Source: CAZVCG01 sp964626265 (GTDB lineage: Bacteria; Pseudomonadota; Alphaproteobacteria; UBA9219). From it: a stretch of DNA of 46,257 nt. Position numbers and translations under genes: made by a program. Shown here one piece after another: positions 1 to 8,623 of the stretch (position 1 is its first letter; each line of letters begins with the position of its first letter). Below the pieces are notes generated by a model that was not told the DNA's origin, did not search any database, and was given only the letters and a program-made list of their open reading frames with translations. The stretch lies in the NCBI GenBank assembly GCA_964626265.1, contig CAZVCG010000017.1:1-46257 (forward strand), written 5' to 3'.

Positions 1-54
1 CCCATTGCTTCCCTTCACCTGCTTGTTGATTCAATAAAAAGATAAACGGCTATA
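1..54 (-). mobile_element. End of a MITE-like element (partial copy)
   Basis: These bases match the reverse complement of 35592-35646 with one substitution and one missing base, so they are one end of the same element seen whole at 35594-35762. The element ends at 52 (GGCTA) and is followed by TA at 53-54, matching the TA flank of the other copy. The rest of the copy lies outside the window. The matching stops 2 bp before the metG stop codon. The window edge coincides with the start of the element's internal hairpin, which suggests an assembly break in a repeat. Confidence 0.75.
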
Positions 55-55
55 A

Positions 56-1591
56 TTAGACCACATACCTCGGGAATACGCCTTGCGGCGCGGGAAGCGG
101 CGTTCCGGCTTTCAGGGCATGATCGGATGTGAGCGCGGCGAACGTGCGTTGATCCGCAGGCACGGCCAGTTGATCGAGCATCTTGCTCATCGACTCCGGC
201 ATGAAGGGTTGAACTAACAACGCTACGCAGCGAATGGTTTCCGCCAGCACGTATAAAACCGTTTCCATGCGCGCCGGATCGGTTTTCTTGAGCGCCCACG
301 GGGCTTGTTCATCGACATAGCGGTTGCCGTCGCCGATGACTTCCCAGATGCGTTCCAGAGCCTTGTGGAAAGCCTGCGCATCCATGTCCTGACGCAACAG
401 CGGCAATAGTTCGCGCGCCTTGGTCATCAGCCATGTGTCGGCTTCGGTAAACGCGCCGTGCTCGGGAACCTTCGCGCCGCAATTCTTGGCGATCATCGAC
501 AGCGAGCGTTGCGCCAGATTGCCGAGGTCGTTCGCAAGGTCGCTGTTCATGCGCTGCACGACGGCTTCGTGAGATATGTCAACATCGTTGCCATAGGCCG
601 CTTCGCGCACGAAGAAATAGCGGATAGGATCGAGACCGTAATCATGCACGAGTTCCATCGGCGCAATGACGTTGCCGACCGATTTCGACATCTTCTCGCC
701 CCGGTTATAGATGAAACCGTGAGCGGCGACGCATTTCGGCGTCTCCAATCCCGCAGACATAAGAAACGCCGGCCAGTAAACGGCATGAAAACGGATGATG
801 TCCTTGCCGATGACGTGTATGTCCGCGGGCCAGAACTTTTTAAATGTCGCGTCGTCGTTTTCGGAATAGTCGAGCGCAGTGATGTAGTTCGACAGCGCAT
901 CGACCCAAACATACATGACGTGTTCGGGCGCGTCCGGCACGGGAACGCCCCATTTGAACGTTTTGCGCGAGATGGAAAGGTCGCGCAGACCCGATTTGAC
1001 GAAGCTGATGATTTCGTTACGCCGCGTGTTGGGCTGAATGAAGCGCGGATTCTTTTCGTAGAGTTCGAGAAGCTTGTCTCGATAGGCCGACAGCTTGAAG
1101 AAATAGCTTTCCTCTTCCATCCACTCCACAGGCGCGCCGGAAGGCGCGAGCTTTTTGCCGTCAGGGCCGTCTTTCAGTTCCGCTTCGTCGATGTAGGCTT
1201 CGTCGCGGACGGAATACCAGCCGGAGTATTTGCCGAGGTAAATGTCGCCGCTTTTGAGCATCTGTTTCCAGAACGCTTGCGCACGGGATTTGTGACGCTG
1301 TTCCGTCGTGCAGATGAAATCGTCATAGGAAATCTGCAAGTCGTCGTAGAGTTTCTTGAACTGCGCTGAGACACGGTTGACGAGGTCTTGCGGCGTTAAG
1401 CCTTGCTTGGCCGCAGTCTGTTCGATCTTTTGGCCGTGTTCGTCCATGCCCGTCTGGAAACGCACATCGAAGCCGTCGAGCCGTTTGAAACGCGCCAGAA
1501 CGTCCGCGCAGATGACTTCGTACGCATGGCCGATGTGCGGCTCGCCGTTGGCGTAAGGGATCGCGGCAGTGAGATAATATGGGGTTTTCAC
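56..1591 (-). CDS. metG: Methionyl-tRNA synthetase
   Basis: Class I aminoacyl-tRNA synthetase that charges tRNA-Met with methionine in the cytoplasm. The 511-residue product has the HIGH signature at residues 19-22, the KMSKS loop at 300-304 and the anticodon-binding helical domain after about residue 350. The region after HIGH (GWYSVRDEAY near 124-133) is of the form without zinc-binding cysteine knuckles, and there is no C-terminal EMAP/dimerisation domain, so this is the short form usual in Alphaproteobacteria. It is the last gene of the minus-strand run tmk-holB-metG. A palindromic repeat separates it from holB and a MITE end follows 2 bp after its stop codon. Function is certain from the motifs and full-length alignment to memory of the family. 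Confidence 0.97.
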   Translation of the reverse strand: MKTPYYLTAAIPYANGEPHIGHAYEVICADVLARFKRLDGFDVRFQTGMDEHGQKIEQTAAKQGLTPQDLVNRVSAQFKKLYDDLQISYDDFICTTEQRHKSRAQAFWKQMLKSGDIYLGKYSGWYSVRDEAYIDEAELKDGPDGKKLAPSGAPVEWMEEESYFFKLSAYRDKLLELYEKNPRFIQPNTRRNEIISFVKSGLRDLSISRKTFKWGVPVPDAPEHVMYVWVDALSNYITALDYSENDDATFKKFWPADIHVIGKDIIRFHAVYWPAFLMSAGLETPKCVAAHGFIYNRGEKMSKSVGNVIAPMELVHDYGLDPIRYFFVREAAYGNDVDISHEAVVQRMNSDLANDLGNLAQRSLSMIAKNCGAKVPEHGAFTEADTWLMTKARELLPLLRQDMDAQAFHKALERIWEVIGDGNRYVDEQAPWALKKTDPARMETVLYVLAETIRCVALLVQPFMPESMSKMLDQLAVPADQRTFAALTSDHALKAGTPLPAPQGVFPRYVV

Positions 1592-1614
1592 GTATTGTCC
1601 TCTATTTTCTACCT

Positions 1615-1719
1615 GTCATCCCCGCGGAAGCGGGGATCCAGCGCCGCATGTCCATGCGGCGTATGAGTTATTTGGCTCGCGGACGCTCGCCACTAGATTC
1701 CCGCTTTCGCGGGAATGAC
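1615..1719. repeat. Palindromic repeat, family A
   Basis: Two 27-nt arms at 1615-1641 and 1693-1719 are inverted copies of each other with a few C/T changes, and each arm is itself a hairpin (CCCCGC..GCGGGG or TCCCGC..GCGGGA). The inner bases include GCTCGCGGACGCTCGC (1675-1690), which recurs in inverted orientation in the copy inside rnr (11664-11803). It fills most of the gap between holB and metG. The arms resemble the widespread GTCATTCCCGCGAAAGCGGGAAT repeats of Proteobacteria. Confidence 0.85.
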
Positions 1720-1725
1720 ACATTT

Positions 1726-2745
1726 TTAAATCGCTCTTCTAATTTCCGTCATCGCGTTCACGAAAGCCAGTTTGCGGTCGAGGCTGGATTCACGCGCCTG
1801 AACGAAAATTAGCCGTATTTTGTCCCACAATTGCAAAGAGTTATCAAGCGATCCTCGAATAGGCAAGGATGTGATCGAGTTGCGCTGAGGCTGGCCAAGG
1901 GCTTGGGCGCGAACGGTTTGACGCATGGCATTGGTTAAAAGTTGAACGAGAACGTTAAAAGTATCGCTCTCACCCTTGCGCCCTATTTTGTCGGCCAGCG
2001 TATGAACGCGCGCGACGTCAAGCGCTGGTTTGGCGCGCATCAGCTCCATAAGATCGTCGAACAACGCAAGAGTTTCCGTTTGCGCCATGCGCAAGGCGAA
2101 ACCCGGGCTACCGTCCGAAAGTTTGATCAACCGGTCAAGATCGTCAGGCGGCAAATCAAGCCCGCACCGCGCAAGGACGGCGCGCATGGCGTTTTCGTTT
2201 AGAGGTTGCAATTGCAAAAAGCGGCAACGAGAACGGATCGTGGGCAGCATCCCTCCCGGCGTCGTCGCCGTCACAAGGATGAGGCATTTGGGCGGCGGCT
2301 CTTCGATGACCTTGAGGATGGCGTTTTGGCCATGGCGATTCAAAGCGTGCGCTTCGTCGATAATCGCGACGCGCCAGCCGCCGTGCGTGGCCGTCATGCG
2401 CAAAAAAGGAGCGATCTTGCGCGCGTCTTCGACGGCAATCGTTTCCTTGGGCTGTCCCGTTTTTTCGTCCACAGGGCGTTGAACGACGAACAAATCGGGA
2501 TGCGCCTCGGCGGCGATCAGGCGCGACACAGGATGGAGCAAATTGAGATTGGCCGGCTTGTTCTGTCCCTGCGACAAGGCGTAATGCGCGATGTGGTAGG
2601 CAAGCGTCGCCTTGCCGATGCCTTCGATGCCCGTGATAAGCCACGCATGGGGCATTCTGCCGGATTGAAAGGCCGTGATAATTTGTTCGATAGCTCCTTC
2701 ATGCCCGATCAACGCAGGATTTTGGGCGGGCGGCAGTACATTCAT
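1726..2745 (-). CDS. holB: DNA polymerase III delta-prime subunit
   Basis: Clamp-loader subunit that, with gamma/tau and delta, loads the beta sliding clamp. The product is 339 residues from an ATG at 2745 that overlaps the tmk stop as ATGA; an upstream in-frame start at 2835 would run far into tmk and is less likely. The AAA+ fold shows a Walker A loop GIEGIGKA at 39-46, a Walker B-like IIDEAH at 128-133 and the SRC motif at 172-174 that carries the clamp-loader arginine finger. The C-terminal third is helical, as expected for the collar domain. Next to tmk and metG, the usual alphaproteobacterial order. The Walker A is intact, so ATP binding is possible, unlike in E. coli delta-prime. Confidence 0.92.
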   Translation of the reverse strand: MNVLPPAQNPALIGHEGAIEQIITAFQSGRMPHAWLITGIEGIGKATLAYHIAHYALSQGQNKPANLNLLHPVSRLIAAEAHPDLFVVQRPVDEKTGQPKETIAVEDARKIAPFLRMTATHGGWRVAIIDEAHALNRHGQNAILKVIEEPPPKCLILVTATTPGGMLPTIRSRCRFLQLQPLNENAMRAVLARCGLDLPPDDLDRLIKLSDGSPGFALRMAQTETLALFDDLMELMRAKPALDVARVHTLADKIGRKGESDTFNVLVQLLTNAMRQTVRAQALGQPQRNSITSLPIRGSLDNSLQLWDKIRLIFVQARESSLDRKLAFVNAMTEIRRAI

Positions 2746-3383
2746 GCAAGGCCCATAAGCAGAAAGTGCTGAGTCACGGCTTTTTGAATGGCGAGCGCAA
2801 CGGCGGTTTGGTCCTGGCTTGCGTCGATAACGCAAAAACGCTTTGGCTCTTTTTTGGCCAATTCAAGAAAGCCCGTTCTCAACTTTTCGTGGAATGTTTT
2901 ATTCTTGCGTTGATAGCGGTCGTCCTGCCCGTTGCGCGAGGCCATGCGCTCAAGACCGACTTCAACAGGCGCGTCGAGCAACAATGTGAGATCGGGCCAG
3001 AAATCGCCAGCCACCTGAGCGTAAATGGCATCAACTTTTTCGACGCCGAGTTGCAGCCCTATACCCTGATAAACGCGCGCCGAGTCCACGAAGCGGTCGG
3101 AAATGACCCAAGTCCCCTGCTCCAGCGCGGGCCAAACTGTGCGGACAAGATGCTCGCGCCGCGCCGCCATCGTCAGCAAGAGTTCTGTCATCGGATCCCA
3201 GTTGCCCTCGCTCTTGTCGAGCCAAAGAGCGCGGATTTCTTCCGCGCCGGGCGTGCCGCCGATTTCGCGCGTCGAGACGGACTCGATGTCGCGCGATTTC
3301 AGATAGGCGTGAAGCGATTTGACCTGCGTCGATTTGCCGGCGCCTTCTCCGCCTTCCAGCGTGATGAACTTGCCTCGCGCCAT
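2742..3383 (-). CDS. tmk: Thymidylate kinase
   Basis: Phosphorylates dTMP to dTDP with ATP, an essential step of dTTP supply. The 213-residue product begins with the P-loop GGEGAGKST (11-19) and has the TRE..GTPGAE dTMP-binding segment near 38-48 and the SDRFVDSARVYQG motif in the middle, followed by a LID-type stretch ending in DDRY. The TREPGGTPG motif reads TREIGGTPG, with Ile for the usual Pro. It starts directly after the stop codon of the carboxypeptidase gene (0 bp gap) and its own stop overlaps the holB start by four bases, so the three are probably co-transcribed and translationally coupled. Confidence 0.96.
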   Translation of the reverse strand: MARGKFITLEGGEGAGKSTQVKSLHAYLKSRDIESVSTREIGGTPGAEEIRALWLDKSEGNWDPMTELLLTMAARREHLVRTVWPALEQGTWVISDRFVDSARVYQGIGLQLGVEKVDAIYAQVAGDFWPDLTLLLDAPVEVGLERMASRNGQDDRYQRKNKTFHEKLRTGFLELAKKEPKRFCVIDASQDQTAVALAIQKAVTQHFLLMGLA

Positions 3384-4556
3384 CTACTCCTTACCTATGA
3401 GCATTTTGAGTTTGAGAATGATCCGGTCGATAAAGCCGACCTGCGCTACGTCCGATCCAGCAACAAGCGGTATGCTCATTGAATCCTTGTCCGGAATTTC
3501 AATATTGGCTGATCCGACTACTTGGCCCGCAATGATCGGAGCCGTAATGGGTTGATTGTAATTCAATGTGACTTTTAATCCGTTACGGGCGCTTCGCGGC
3601 AGGCTCAGCATCACGTCTTTTTCGGGCTGGACATCGACCGTCCGCGACACGCCAAGCCATACCTTGGCTTCGGCCATTTTCGCGTCTTTTTTCAGGACGG
3701 GATACAGGCCGTATTCGCGATACCCCCAATCGAGAATCCTGGCGGATTCATCGGCGCGTTCCTGCATGTTCTTAAGGCCGTTCACGACCATGATCAGCCG
3801 CCGCCCGTCGCGTAATGACGACGCTATCATTCCAAAGCCAGCTTCCGAAGTATGCCCCGTTTTCAGGCCGTCAACGCCCATGTTGCGGTAAAGCAACGGA
3901 TTGCGGTTGCCTTGCTTGATGTTGTTATACGTAAAATCGATTTCAGCGTAATAGTGATAGTATTCAGGAAAATCGCGTATAGTCGCGTGGGCGAGCTTGG
4001 CCAGATCGCCGGCCGTCGAATAGTGATCGGGATCGGGGAGACCGGTCGCGTTCTTGAAATGCGAGCCGTTCATGCCAAGCTGTTGGGCTTTGGCGTTCAT
4101 CAATTCGGCGAATTGTTCCTCGCTTCCCGCCACGGCTTCAGCAAGGGCGACGGCCGCGTCGTTGCCGGATTGCACGATAACGCCGCGAACCAGATCTTCG
4201 ACTTTTACCTTATCGCCCGGATTAATGAACATGCGCGAGCCTTCCTGCTTCCAGGCGCGTTCGCTGACAGGAACTTCTGTCGTCAGCGAGAGCTTGCCGT
4301 CCCGGATGGCTTCGAAGACGATGTACATCGTCAGAACTTTTGACATAGACGACGTCGACATTTGCGCGTCGGCGTCTTTGGCGAACAAAACGTCGCCCGT
4401 CGCGGCCTCGACAAGAGCGACAAATTTCGCGATCGTTTCCAAAGGTGCGACATCAGGAGATTGTGAAGCCGGGGATGACGGCGCTTCTTCCGCAAAAGCA
4501 CGGGAAACGATAAGCAACAACGATATTATCAGAAGAAATCTCTTCAGCATCTTCAC
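3384..4556 (-). CDS. D-alanyl-D-alanine carboxypeptidase (PBP5/6 type)
   Basis: Periplasmic serine peptidase S11 that trims the terminal D-Ala from peptidoglycan stem peptides. The 390-residue product has an N-terminal signal peptide (basic KRF, hydrophobic 8-18, cleavage likely after AFA near 22). The catalytic triad motifs of the penicillin-binding fold are all present: SMSK at 70-73, SGN at 130-132 and KTG at 232-234. A beta-rich C-terminal domain (about 290-370) and a last amphipathic helix match the PBP5 membrane anchor. It lies between rlpA and tmk, an order common in Alphaproteobacteria, and belongs with mltB and rlpA to a wall-remodelling set. Which of DacA/C/F it corresponds to cannot be told from sequence alone. 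Confidence 0.95.
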   Translation of the reverse strand: MKMLKRFLLIISLLLIVSRAFAEEAPSSPASQSPDVAPLETIAKFVALVEAATGDVLFAKDADAQMSTSSMSKVLTMYIVFEAIRDGKLSLTTEVPVSERAWKQEGSRMFINPGDKVKVEDLVRGVIVQSGNDAAVALAEAVAGSEEQFAELMNAKAQQLGMNGSHFKNATGLPDPDHYSTAGDLAKLAHATIRDFPEYYHYYAEIDFTYNNIKQGNRNPLLYRNMGVDGLKTGHTSEAGFGMIASSLRDGRRLIMVVNGLKNMQERADESARILDWGYREYGLYPVLKKDAKMAEAKVWLGVSRTVDVQPEKDVMLSLPRSARNGLKVTLNYNQPITAPIIAGQVVGSANIEIPDKDSMSIPLVAGSDVAQVGFIDRIILKLKMLIGKE

Positions 4557-4573
4557 GGCAGGCGCTTTCCGGT

Positions 4574-5533
4574 TTAGTCGACAATTATTCGGGCTTCTCG
4601 CGTACCCGCTTGGACAACCCTTTGAAGAAGCTTGTCAGCAGTTGCTACGTCAGGAATAGGCCCCAGGCGGACGCGGTAAAAACGTACCCCTTTAACATCG
4701 GCGTTGGCAACCCTAACCTGCCCGACGGACGACAATTTTTTCTGCAAATTTGTGGCGTTTTCCATCTTGGTAAACGCGCCGGCCTGAATAAAGATTTGGT
4801 TCTGGCCCGTGACGGGAAGCTGCCGCACCTCTTCGACGGGCTTGATCGACGCCATCATCGCGTGAGCTTCCGCCTTGCTGGAGGGCAGCGGCTCCAACGG
4901 CTGGGACTGGACGGATTGCGACGACGCGCTCGCATAGGGCTGCGTTCCGGCATCGCTCATGACTTCCACGGAAGGCTTCGGCTCCGCCAAAGCGACTTGC
5001 GTCGGCGCAGGCCCGCCATAGCGGCGCATGGCGTCGGCGATGGCTTTGCTTTCGTCGGCCAGAACCTGCACCCGGACTTTGGCCGTGCCTTGTTTTTCAA
5101 ATCCTAACAACTGGGCGACGCGTTGCGTGGTGTCTATGATCCGCGCGCCCGAAAACGGCCCACGGTCGTTAATGCGGACGACAATCGAACGGCCATTCTC
5201 CAAATTGGTCACGCGCGCCAGGCTTGGCATCGGTAGCGTCGCGTGGGCGGCTGTCAATTCGTTCTTATTGAAGATTTCGCCGTTGGCCGTTTGCTTTTCG
5301 TGAAAATCGTCGCCATACCACGAGGCTATGCCCGTTTCATCGTAGCTATAGTCTTCCTTGGGATAGTACCAATTGCCTTTGACTTCGTAAGGCTTGCCGA
5401 CCTTGTAGTAGCCCTTGCCATCGTCTTTGGAGACTTTCTTGGGCGCTGCCCCGCCGCTCGCGCACGCGCTCAGCGTCAGCGCTAAAAAGAGCGCTATCGC
5501 TATGCGTCCGAAAGTCAAAAAACGGGCCTCCAT
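4574..5533 (-). CDS. rlpA: RlpA-family septal ring lytic transglycosylase lipoprotein with SPOR domain
   Basis: The 319-residue product starts with a lipoprotein signal whose lipobox LSAC places the lipidated cysteine at residue 24. The double-psi beta-barrel domain spans about 65-160, with GIASWYG at 68-74 and the conserved INDRGP at 121-126. A Pro/Ser-rich linker leads to a C-terminal SPOR domain at about 243-319 that binds denuded septal glycan. RlpA proteins of Pseudomonas cleave naked glycan strands, so a role in daughter-cell separation is expected; the activity here is inferred. It lies between mltB and the carboxypeptidase on the same strand. The ATG at 5533 is preceded by a purine-rich GGAGGAG..TAAGG stretch. 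Confidence 0.93.
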   Translation of the reverse strand: MEARFLTFGRIAIALFLALTLSACASGGAAPKKVSKDDGKGYYKVGKPYEVKGNWYYPKEDYSYDETGIASWYGDDFHEKQTANGEIFNKNELTAAHATLPMPSLARVTNLENGRSIVVRINDRGPFSGARIIDTTQRVAQLLGFEKQGTAKVRVQVLADESKAIADAMRRYGGPAPTQVALAEPKPSVEVMSDAGTQPYASASSQSVQSQPLEPLPSSKAEAHAMMASIKPVEEVRQLPVTGQNQIFIQAGAFTKMENATNLQKKLSSVGQVRVANADVKGVRFYRVRLGPIPDVATADKLLQRVVQAGTREARIIVD

Positions 5534-5666
5534 AGACCTTACGTCTCCTCCGGCAGCGGTTCTCCGGTCGGCCGATCATGTTTCAGGTCGAATGGTGGAG
5601 ACATAATGCATAAAAGCTTAAGATTACCTTTAACGCCGTGCTTCGTCATTTCCGGCTCCTGAAAGG

Positions 5667-6629
5667 CTATTTAGCCGCGATACGATCCGCTAACAGTCCT
5701 ACCGACGCAGCAAAATATGTCGAGCGATTCCAGCGCATTAGCGCACGGAAATTGTCATAGACCAGATAGCTGGGTCCTTGGGGGCCATCGGGCTGGATCA
5801 GCGAGGCCGGAATCACTTTATTAGGCAGGTTTTTGCCATTTTTCATGCGAACGCCCAAGCGATTCCAATCGCTTAGCATGTGCTGATTGTCCAAGCCTAT
5901 ATCGCGTTGCGGGATGGGGCGGGTCAACTTAACCTCCCTCCCCCATGTCTGGCCGGCCTTCCACCCCTCCGCTTTCAAATAGTTAGCGATCGAGGCGAAA
6001 ACGTCGGCCTTGGTATTCCATATATCCCTCCTCCCATCCCCGTCGTGATCCACCGCATACCTGCGGTAGGTCGAGGGCATAAATTGACTTTGCCCCATGG
6101 CTCCGGCCCAAGAACCGACCAACTGCGATGAATCCATGCGCTCCTCGTCCAGCAAGTGAAGGGTATGGAGAAGCTCCTTGCGGAAAAACGCGGCGCGGCG
6201 GCCTTCATAAGCGAGCGTCGCCAGGGAATCCACGACGTTGAACCCGCCCATGTTGTTGCCGAACGCGCTTTCGACGCCCCACAACGCAATGATGACGGAC
6301 GGCGGAACGCCGTATTCCGCGCCAATCTGTTTCAGCAGGCTTTTGTTTTCAGCGGCCAGAGCGCGGCCTTTGGCGACGCGTTCAGGCTTGAGAATGTTTT
6401 TTTTGTAGGCGTTGAACGTGATCGTCGATTCAGGCTGTTTCTGATCGAGTTCGATGACGCGTTCGACAAGCGTCACATTGCCGAGAGCTTGCTGAATCGT
6501 TTGCGGCGACACGCCGTCTTGTGCGGCTTCGTCAGCCAAATTGCCAAGCCATTGATCGAAAGGCTCGGCCTGAGCCAATGCGAATGACGGCATCAACAGT
6601 ATAAATAAGCAAAATATATGTTTGATCAT
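5667..6629 (-). CDS. mltB: Lytic murein transglycosylase B
   Basis: Cleaves the MurNAc-GlcNAc bond of peptidoglycan in the periplasm. The ATG at 6629 overlaps the stop of the ydcF-like gene as ATGA and gives 320 residues beginning with a signal peptide (hydrophobic 4-13, cleavage likely after ALA near 19). A GTG nine bases upstream is possible but less likely. The catalytic glutamate is E120 in WGVESAFG, followed by the GAMGQSQFMPSTYRRYAVD segment and the DGDGRRDIWN motif typical of the MltB/SltB family. There is no lipobox, so this form is soluble or periplasmic rather than outer-membrane anchored, and there is no C-terminal peptidoglycan-binding domain. Next gene downstream is rlpA. Confidence 0.94.
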   Translation of the reverse strand: MIKHIFCLFILLMPSFALAQAEPFDQWLGNLADEAAQDGVSPQTIQQALGNVTLVERVIELDQKQPESTITFNAYKKNILKPERVAKGRALAAENKSLLKQIGAEYGVPPSVIIALWGVESAFGNNMGGFNVVDSLATLAYEGRRAAFFRKELLHTLHLLDEERMDSSQLVGSWAGAMGQSQFMPSTYRRYAVDHDGDGRRDIWNTKADVFASIANYLKAEGWKAGQTWGREVKLTRPIPQRDIGLDNQHMLSDWNRLGVRMKNGKNLPNKVIPASLIQPDGPQGPSYLVYDNFRALMRWNRSTYFAASVGLLADRIAAK

Positions 6630-7420
6630 TTTTTCCACGGATAATCGATGCGGCCCATAGCCCAGTAAACAAGAAGTCCTTCGTATTCATAAAAAGCCAT
6701 CGTCAACTCGTTCATGCGGCGGAACACGTTAAAGCCAAGCATGAACGGCGCCGTTTTCGGCGTGAAGTAATCGGTCGGCGCGGCGTACACATTCCATCCG
6801 GCTTTCTTGAACGTCATAAGCGCGCGGGGCATGTGAGCCGCAGACGTTACGAGGAGCCAATTCTCATTCTTTGCCGGTTTGACGGCTTCCTTGCCGAGCG
6901 TTGCGTTTTCGTATGTATTTTGCGATTTATCCTCAAAGATGACTTTGTCGGCGTCTATGCCCATAGCTTTAAGCAGCGGCTTGGCCACTTCGACGTTCGA
7001 CATCTTGCTGCGCGAGACGATTTCGGGATTGCCGCCGATAAAAGCGAGTTTCGCCTTGGGATATTCGCGCGCCAGTCCCGCGAAAGTGATGTAACGCCGC
7101 GCCGACATGTGAACCGTGGCTTGACGGCGGGATTCAGTGATGTAGGGGCATTCGTCGCCGCCCAGGAGAATAATGCCGTCAACGCGTTCCGGACGCGCGG
7201 ACGGATAGCGGTTTTCAAGCGGCGATAACGCCCAATAACCGACCGGAAAAACGCCGACGAACAATAATATGAGAGAAAGCCATAGGCATAAACGGCGGCC
7301 AATGATTTGCCAGCGCGGATTATGCGAGACCGCTCCTATCGCGCCGAGCGCGAGCAAAAGGCAAAACAGGTTGGCCGGGGCGAAAAGCGTTTTGACGATT
7401 TTGGCGATCAGGTAGAGCAT
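6626..7420 (-). CDS. YdcF/ElyC-like DUF218 membrane protein
   Basis: The 264-residue product has two N-terminal hydrophobic segments (about 12-32 and 44-66) and then a DUF218 domain: an LLGG loop near 84-88, the SRRQATVHMSARRYI region and SAAHMPRALMTFKKAGW near 194-210, a sequence typical of the ElyC/SanA/YdcF family. In E. coli ElyC acts in envelope biogenesis, possibly in lipid-carrier metabolism, but the reaction is not settled. Its TGA overlaps the mltB ATG by four bases, so it is likely the first gene of the wall-remodelling operon that runs to metG. A role in wall synthesis is inferred from that position. Confidence 0.85.
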   Translation of the reverse strand: MLYLIAKIVKTLFAPANLFCLLLALGAIGAVSHNPRWQIIGRRLCLWLSLILLFVGVFPVGYWALSPLENRYPSARPERVDGIILLGGDECPYITESRRQATVHMSARRYITFAGLAREYPKAKLAFIGGNPEIVSRSKMSNVEVAKPLLKAMGIDADKVIFEDKSQNTYENATLGKEAVKPAKNENWLLVTSAAHMPRALMTFKKAGWNVYAAPTDYFTPKTAPFMLGFNVFRRMNELTMAFYEYEGLLVYWAMGRIDYPWKK

Positions 7421-7545
7421 GGAAACGCAGTCTAGCGGCCAAACACGGAATGTGAAGCCTTACTTTATTCAGAGGGCTAGGAAGGGGGAGTTTAGCTTGA
7501 GCATGAGTTTGGTTTAAGAATCCCATCCTCCCTGACAAGCTGATG

Positions 7546-7585
7546 GCCCCACCCCTAACCCCTCCCGCGGAGGGAAGGGGAATTT
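7546..7585. repeat. Fragment of palindromic repeat family B
   Basis: A CCCCACCCCTAACCCCTCCC run followed by GCGGAGGGAAGGGG forms a GC-rich hairpin like the arms of the longer repeats at 8448-8615 and in rnr (12021-12140). It sits alone in the gap between gapR and the ydcF-like gene. The other arm is not evident. Confidence 0.55.
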
Positions 7586-7626
7586 GACTGCGCTTATACG
7601 AGATTCAGTTCATAAGAACGCTGGCC

Positions 7627-7875
7627 TTACTCCATGCCTATCGCGGCTTTGTAGAGGTCGAGAATTTCTTCTTCCTCGCGGCGTTTTTCAACTTCCATTT
7701 TGCGCAGACTGATGATCTTGCGGATGATCTTGACGTCGAACCCCGAGCCCTTGGCTTCGGCGTATACGTCGCGAATGTCCTCAGCCACGGAGGCTTTGTC
7801 TTCCTCAAGCTTTTCAATGCGTTTGATAAAGGATTTCAGGCGCTCGGATGAAATCTCGCCGTCTTTCGTAGCCAT
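7627..7875 (-). CDS. gapR: GapR-type nucleoid-associated protein (DUF2312)
   Basis: The 82-residue, highly charged, helical product matches the DUF2312 family: ERLKSFIKRIEKLEEDKASVAEDIRDVYAEAKGSGFD is close to the family core and is followed by IIRKIISLRKME. In Caulobacter GapR is an essential protein that forms a clamp on overtwisted DNA and helps replication and chromosome segregation. The length and the coiled-coil pattern agree with the family. It stands alone on the minus strand, with a 171-bp divergent gap to the next plus-strand gene, so it is probably transcribed by itself. DUF2312 is typical of Alphaproteobacteria and supports that assignment of the organism. Confidence 0.92.
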   Translation of the reverse strand: MATKDGEISSERLKSFIKRIEKLEEDKASVAEDIRDVYAEAKGSGFDVKIIRKIISLRKMEVEKRREEEEILDLYKAAIGME

Positions 7876-8046
7876 TAGTCGCGGTCTCCAAATTAGGTGG
7901 TATCGTTTACGGAATGCGGTTTTCTAAAGCAGTTTTCCGGAAAGGGAAACCGCTTTTTGGGGAACTTTTCAAGGGATTAATAAATCGACAATAATCGCTC
8001 TTTAAGGTACCTTTCAAAGACTTATCCTATCTCGTTCAAGAATCCC

Positions 8047-8430
8047 ATGCCCTATATTCTTCGCGACGCCAACGGCAAAGTGAGCCGCGCCAGCGCCAAG
8101 TCGATCGTTGGCGGTGAGACGGTGCCTTACGATCATCCTGAACTCATAGCTTTTCTACGCGAAAAGGGGCAAGATCCGCAAAAGATAGACGACGCTTTGG
8201 GCGAGTTGCGCAAAACAGACGCCGAGATGATGCGCGCCGTCGAAGACGTGATTATGGCGTTGCTGAAAAAAAACATCCTGAAAATGACCGACTTGCCCAA
8301 GCCCGTGCAAGACCGCATGTCGCTACGCGTCAAGCTGCGCTTGCTGATACAGGACGTTTACGATCAGGCTTCCGGCTCCAGTGCTGGCCTACCCCCTCCG
8401 CCGGGGGGCGTTCCGGGGTATATGCGGTAA
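8047..8430 (+). CDS. Conserved hypothetical protein, small and helical
   Basis: The 127-residue product starts MPYILRDANGKVSRAS and continues with a helical, charged middle (DDALGELRKTDAEMMRAVEDVI). The opening resembles a family of short alphaproteobacterial proteins of unknown role, some of which carry a misleading tryptophan-synthase-like name in databases; this is from memory and not tested. No signal peptide or membrane segment is seen. The last residues (GLPPPPGGVPGYMR) are encoded by a C/G-rich palindrome that runs into the repeat that follows, so the natural C-terminus may have been changed by the repeat. Upstream gap of 171 bp is shared with divergent gapR. Confidence 0.7.
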   Translation: MPYILRDANGKVSRASAKSIVGGETVPYDHPELIAFLREKGQDPQKIDDALGELRKTDAEMMRAVEDVIMALLKKNILKMTDLPKPVQDRMSLRVKLRLLIQDVYDQASGSSAGLPPPPGGVPGYMR

Positions 8431-8447
8431 CCCTCTTCTTTTGCCTC

Positions 8448-8615
8448 CCCCCTTGAGGGGGAGGACGCGAAAACTTGGACTTGCAAAGCAAGTCCTTAGT
8501 TCTCGCTGGAGAGAGGGTAATTTCATTCATGTATATCACCCCCTCACCTGAAAAAACTAAAGGCTTACTTGCGTAAGCCCAAGTTTTTTCTTCCTCTCCC
8601 TCCAGGGGAGAGGCA
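8448..8615. repeat. Palindromic repeat family B, full copy; possible bidirectional terminator
   Basis: Two outer hairpins, CCTCCCCC-TTGA-GGGGGAGG near 8445-8463 and CCTCTCCC-TCCA-GGGGAGAGG near 8593-8613, flank two inner hairpins: GGACTTGC-AAA-GCAAGTCC (8477-8495) and GGCTTAC-TTGC-GTAAGCC (8562-8579), the latter framed by A6 and T6 runs (8551-8556, 8584-8589). The inner A/T-framed hairpin could stop transcription in both directions between the convergent genes on either side. The right half is the closest relative of the MITE-interrupted copy at 35498-35801. Confidence 0.8.
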
Positions 8616-8623
8616 ATAAATGC

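Noticed and set aside
458..1369. 303-codon plus-strand ORF opposite metG
   Set aside because: It is the antisense shadow of a certain gene; it has no ribosome site or recognisable product.
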